Shown here: positions 60,937 to 64,000 of the stretch, piece by piece
How positions within the stretch are numbered: the stretch's first letter is position 1
Layout of the letters: each line of letters starts with the position of its first letter
Notes under the pieces: generated by a model
Seen by the model: the letters and a program-made list of their open reading frames with translations, nothing else
What the model was told of the DNA's origin: nothing
Databases searched by the model: none
NCBI GenBank assembly: GCA_016081115.2
Contig: JABTTQ020000183.1
Coordinates: 186,001-250,000, forward strand
Source: Rehmannia glutinosa
Lineage: Eukaryota > Streptophyta > Magnoliopsida > Lamiales > Orobanchaceae
Direction of reading: 5' to 3'
Length of the DNA: 64,000 nucleotides
Program-made: the position numbers and the translations under genes

Positions 60937-61282
60937 AGGGCCAAGCCTTCCTCGATCCGAAAAAGTCAAAGAGGCACGACCGAGGCGCGGGAGCTCGACC
61001 TCGACCCCGACCTCGAAGCAAAAGGGCCAACCCTTCCTCGGTCCGAAAAAGTCAAAGAGGCACGACCCCGAGGCAAAGGAGCTTGACCTCGACCACGACC
61101 TCGAAGCAAAAGGGTCAACCTTCCTCGATCTGAAGGCACGACCCCGAGGCAAGGAGCTCGACTCGACCTTGAAGCAAAGAGGGCCAAAGCCTTCTTCGAT
61201 CCAAAACGCGTCAAGAGGCACGACCTTGAGGTAAGAGAGCTTGACCTAGACCTCGATCTCGAAGCAAAGAGGGCCAAGCCTG
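60937..61282 (+). repeat. tandem array 1, about 86-90-bp unit
   Basis: AGGGCCAAGCC-type starts at 60937, 61023, 61111, 61180 and 61270. Units share TTCCTCGGTCCGAAAAAGTC, AGGCACGACCCCGAGGC and GAGCTCGACCTCGAC. Open frames across it are repeat by-products. Confidence 0.88.
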
Positions 61283-61669
61283 CCTTAAAATTTTATAAAA
61301 AAAAAAAACAACAAACCAAGAAGATGAAGAAGATCAATGATATGCATTCCAAGTGTCAGAACATGTGTGAAAGTTGGATCCTTATGGGAAGCCTCAAAGT
61401 GTGCATAACCTCAAAGCTTCATACGTGGAAGCATCTCTATATTGTAAGTAACTCGTTTCAAATTATAAATAGTTTGCATTTGAACGCAAATTTTCTTTGA
61501 ATGCACACTTCACTTTTTAAAGATGAAGTCATATTCTATGATCTTGAATATCACTTATCAATGAGTAAATACAATGCAATGAGGTCACAAGGCAATAACC
61601 TAAGTGTAGCTTGAAGTGAAAGTGAATATAGAGGCGCTTGGCAAAGAATGAATTAAAATAAGAGTTCAT

Positions 61670-61785
61670 CAAATGAAATGAAATGGGGTACACAATGAAG
61701 TGCACAATGATGTGAATGGGGCACAGTGAAGTGCACCATGAAGTGAACCATGAAGTAAAGAGAACAATGAAGTGAAATGAAGCGA
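61670..61785 (+). repeat. short repeat block, AATGAAGTG words
   Basis: AATGAAGTGCAC, CCATGAAGTGAA and ACAATGAAGTGAAATG recur about eight times in 115 bp. Confidence 0.7.
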
Positions 61786-61795
61786 TGCTAGAAGA

Positions 61796-62243
61796 TTCAC
61801 ATAAAAAAGCTAAACGATCTGAAAAAGATCATGATATTAACCGAAACGATCTGAAAAAGATCAGGACATGAAGCTAAATGATCGAAAAAGATCATGACAT
61901 TAACCAAAAACGATCTGAGAAAGATCGTGACATGAAGCTAAACGATCTGAAAAAGATCACGACATTAATCGAAGGCGATCTGAGAAAGATCGTGACATGA
62001 AGCTAAACGATCTGAAAAAGATCATGACATTAATCGGCGATCGAGAAAGATCGTGATATGAAGCTAAATGATCGAGAAACATCACGGCATTAACGGAAGA
62101 GATCTATAAAAAAAGGTTTACGACATTAAGGGAAACGATCTAGGAAACATCGTCTTATGAAGTTAGATGATCTAAAAAAGATCATGGCATTAAGCGAAAC
62201 GGTCTGAAAAAATCGTAATGTGAAGTCAAATGACCCGAAAAAG
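61796..62243 (+). repeat. tandem hairpin array 2, about 36-bp unit in 72-bp pairs
   Basis: Fourteen units, each centred on a palindrome GATCTGAAAAAGATC or GATCTGAGAAAGATC (5-6-bp stem, 5-nt loop), separated by ATGAAGCTAAA and ATGACATTAACCG spacers that alternate. Early units are nearly perfect, later ones decay. Confidence 0.9.
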
Positions 62244-62264
62244 TAACTCAAGGATAATTCGACG

Positions 62265-63360
62265 AAGTTAACTATATGCGTCTAGTAAGCGCGAGGCGAA
62301 CATATGCTCACACGAAGCGAAACGCGAGGCCGATATGCTTACGTGAAGCGAAAGGCTAACTATATGCATACGCAAGCGAAGCGCGAGGCCGACATATGCT
62401 CACACGGCTTAAACGCGAGGCCGACATGCTTACGTGAAGCGAAAGCGAGGCCAGACATGCTTACGTGAAGCGAAGCGTGAGGCTAGCCACTTACGCGAAG
62501 CGAAGCGCGAGGCCGAACATGCTTGCGCGAAGCTAGCCACTTACGCGAAGCGAAGCGCGAGGCCAGACATGCTTACGCGAAGCGCAGCGCGAGGCTAGCC
62601 ACTTACGTGAAGCGAAGCGAGGCCAGATGTATGCTTACGCGAAGCGAAGCGAAACGCTAACTATATGCGTACACGCAGCGAAGCGCGAGGCCGACATGCT
62701 TACGCCGTTAAGCGCGAGCCTAGCCACTTACGCGGCGCGCGAGGCCGACATGCTTACGGGAAGCGGCGAGGCTAACCATTTACGTGAAGCGAAGCGAGAG
62801 GCTAACTATATGCTTACACTAAAGCGAAGCACGAGGCCGACATATGCTTACGCGGCGAAGCGTGAGGCTAGCCATTTACGTGAAGCGGCGAGAGGCTAAC
62901 TATATGCTTAGCGAGTAAAGCATGAGACCATTCATACACTAACGCGAAGCGAAGTGTGAGGCCGTGCCGACATGCTTACGCTAAGCTTAAGCGCGAGGCT
63001 AGCCATATGCTTACGCGAAGCTTAAGCAAAGAGGCTCTGTGGACTTGAGGAAAAAGGCTCACGTGAGGTCGAGAGCGGCGCAAGGCTAATTATATGCATA
63101 CGCAAAGTGTGAGACCTGACCATACACTAACGCGAAGCGAAGCGCGAGGCTAGCCATATGCTTACACAAAGCGAAGCGAGGCTAGCCATATGCTTATGCG
63201 AAGGGTGAGGAGTGAGACTAACCATACACTAACGTAGCGAAGCACGATGCCAACTATGCGCTTACGCTACGCGAAGCGTGAGACTAGCCATATGCTTATG
63301 CGAAGGGTAAGGCTAACATATGCTTACACAAAGCGAAGTGCGAAGCGCCCATATGCTCAT
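62265..63360 (+). repeat. tandem array 3, GCGAAGCG-rich, about 35-45-bp unit
   Basis: Some 25-30 units built from CATATGCTTACGCGAAGCGA, AGCGCGAGGC and CTAGCCA/CCGACA variants. Strongly GC-richer than the window average. Confidence 0.9.
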
Positions 63361-63409
63361 GTAAAGCTAAGCAAAAATAAAAAATAAAATAAAAATTGTT
63401 CAAGTGTAA

Positions 63410-63970
63410 AGCTAGGCAAAATGCTCACGTGAAGTGAATCGTGACGTGAAGCACAAGCATGAAGCATCACGCTAGACAAGAGGCTTGCGAGAGGCCAAGT
63501 AAGAGGTGTCCGAAAGGCCAAGTAAGAGGCTCCCGTGAGGCTAGGCAAGAGGCTCGTGGGAAGCCATGTAAGAGGCTCTCGTAAAGCCGGGCAAGAGGCC
63601 CATGCGGAGCCAAGATGCACGTGAAACCAAGAGGCTCATGTGGAGCCAAGATGCTCACGTGTAATCAAGAGGCTCATGCGGAGCCAAGATGCTCACGTAT
63701 AACCAAGAGGCTTGTGCGAAGCCAAGATGCTCACGTGTAACCAAGAGGCTAGTGCGGAGCCAAGATGCTGACGCGAAATTGAGAGGCTCACGCGAAGCCA
63801 AGAGGAGGACGCTAAGCGATGAGGTTCGCTCTCCAAGAGGCTCACGTGAGGCCAAGCAAGAGGTTCATGCCCGAAAAGGCTCATTTGAGGCTAGGCAAGA
63901 TGCTCATGTGAAGCCAAACAAAAATATGAAGCATGAGACTAAAGAGTTCACGAGAAACGAAGCGGGAATA
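63410..63970 (+). repeat. tandem array 4, AAGAGGCTC-type, about 40-45-bp unit
   Basis: Units of AAGAGGCTCATGCGGAGCCA and AGATGCTCACGTGTAACC recur about twelve times and approach the window edge. Confidence 0.88.
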
Positions 63971-64000
63971 TAAGCAAGAACATGAAGGATGTGCTAAGCA

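Larger units (their letters stand above)
60174..64000 (+). mobile_element. Ty3/gypsy (Tat-like) element, 5' part, with tandem arrays; right end outside window
   Basis: 5' LTR (about 60174-60593) followed by TGGCGCCGTCTGTGGGAA (60595-60612), the common primer-binding site of plant gypsy elements. The interior has no gag or pol domain that I can read; it is made of five successive tandem-repeat blocks up to the window edge. Either the coding part lies beyond the window or this is a large non-autonomous derivative. Confidence 0.75.

Noticed and set aside
60857..61234. 125-codon frame (+) and 135-codon frame (-) near the gypsy leader
   Set aside because: Both run through tandem array 1 and are by-products of the repeat unit.
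61796..62243. CRISPR-like spacing of palindromic repeats
   Set aside because: Spacers are themselves repeated and the context is a plant retrotransposon.
62627..63973. several frames in the GCGAAGCG and AAGAGGCTC arrays
   Set aside because: Periodic peptides produced by tandem DNA; frames exist on both strands.

Overview
The window is nuclear DNA of a flowering plant, most likely a eudicot. It is AT-rich, and its genes carry short exons with GT-AG introns. It holds a LATE ELONGATED HYPOCOTYL (LHY) clock gene, an NDR1/HIN1-like (LEA_2) gene, and many plant-type transposons: Ty1/copia, Ty3/gypsy, hAT, Mutator-like and MITEs. The species cannot be named from sequence alone. Only two host genes are visible: the NHL/LEA_2 membrane protein at 10178-10894 (+) and LHY at 49670-58565 (+). 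The LHY copy carries two apparent 1-nt lesions, one in the MYB exon and one near the C-terminus, so it is either a pseudogene or a consensus-error casualty.

Layout. 1-5310: 3' two thirds of a SIRE-like copia element with its 3' LTR. 5311-8560: 3' part of a Tat-type Ty3/gypsy element (antisense ORF, polypurine tract, 3' LTR) interrupted by an inverted solo LTR of the same copia family (target-site duplication, TSD, GGAAG). 9259-9756 and 11061-11640: small inverted and tandem repeats flanking the NHL gene. 12880-22928: a hAT element (TSD GACTCACA) split by a 6.7-kb Mutator-like element that carries a MuDR transposase and, convergently, a DUF1985/Ulp1-type gene.

25320-40028: a minus-strand copia element (TSD TTAAT) that has taken three visible later insertions. 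A 9-bp-TSD element (25362-30426) sits in its 3' LTR and contains a decayed caulimovirid (plant pararetrovirus) coat-protein segment. A 1.7-kb foldback Mutator-like element (28720-30413) sits in that element's terminal repeat. A second copy of the hAT element (36110-39425, TSD GCTACTAA) sits in the copia leader.

41006-44563: a complete gag-only LTR element (TSD GACTC) with a tandem array before its polypurine tract. 44583-46585: a 2-kb terminal-inverted-repeat element. 48390-58740: LHY, whose 5.9-kb third intron holds a 1.65-kb minus-strand LTR element. 59553-59762: Tourist-like MITE. 60174-64000: 5' LTR, primer-binding site and a run of unrelated tandem arrays of another Tat-like gypsy element, cut by the window end.

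Most of the sequence is thus layered transposon debris whose insertion order can be read from exact target-site duplications. The host genes act separately: NHL proteins are membrane-anchored and often defence- or stress-related, and LHY is a morning-phased repressor of the circadian clock. No operon-like cooperation is expected or seen.
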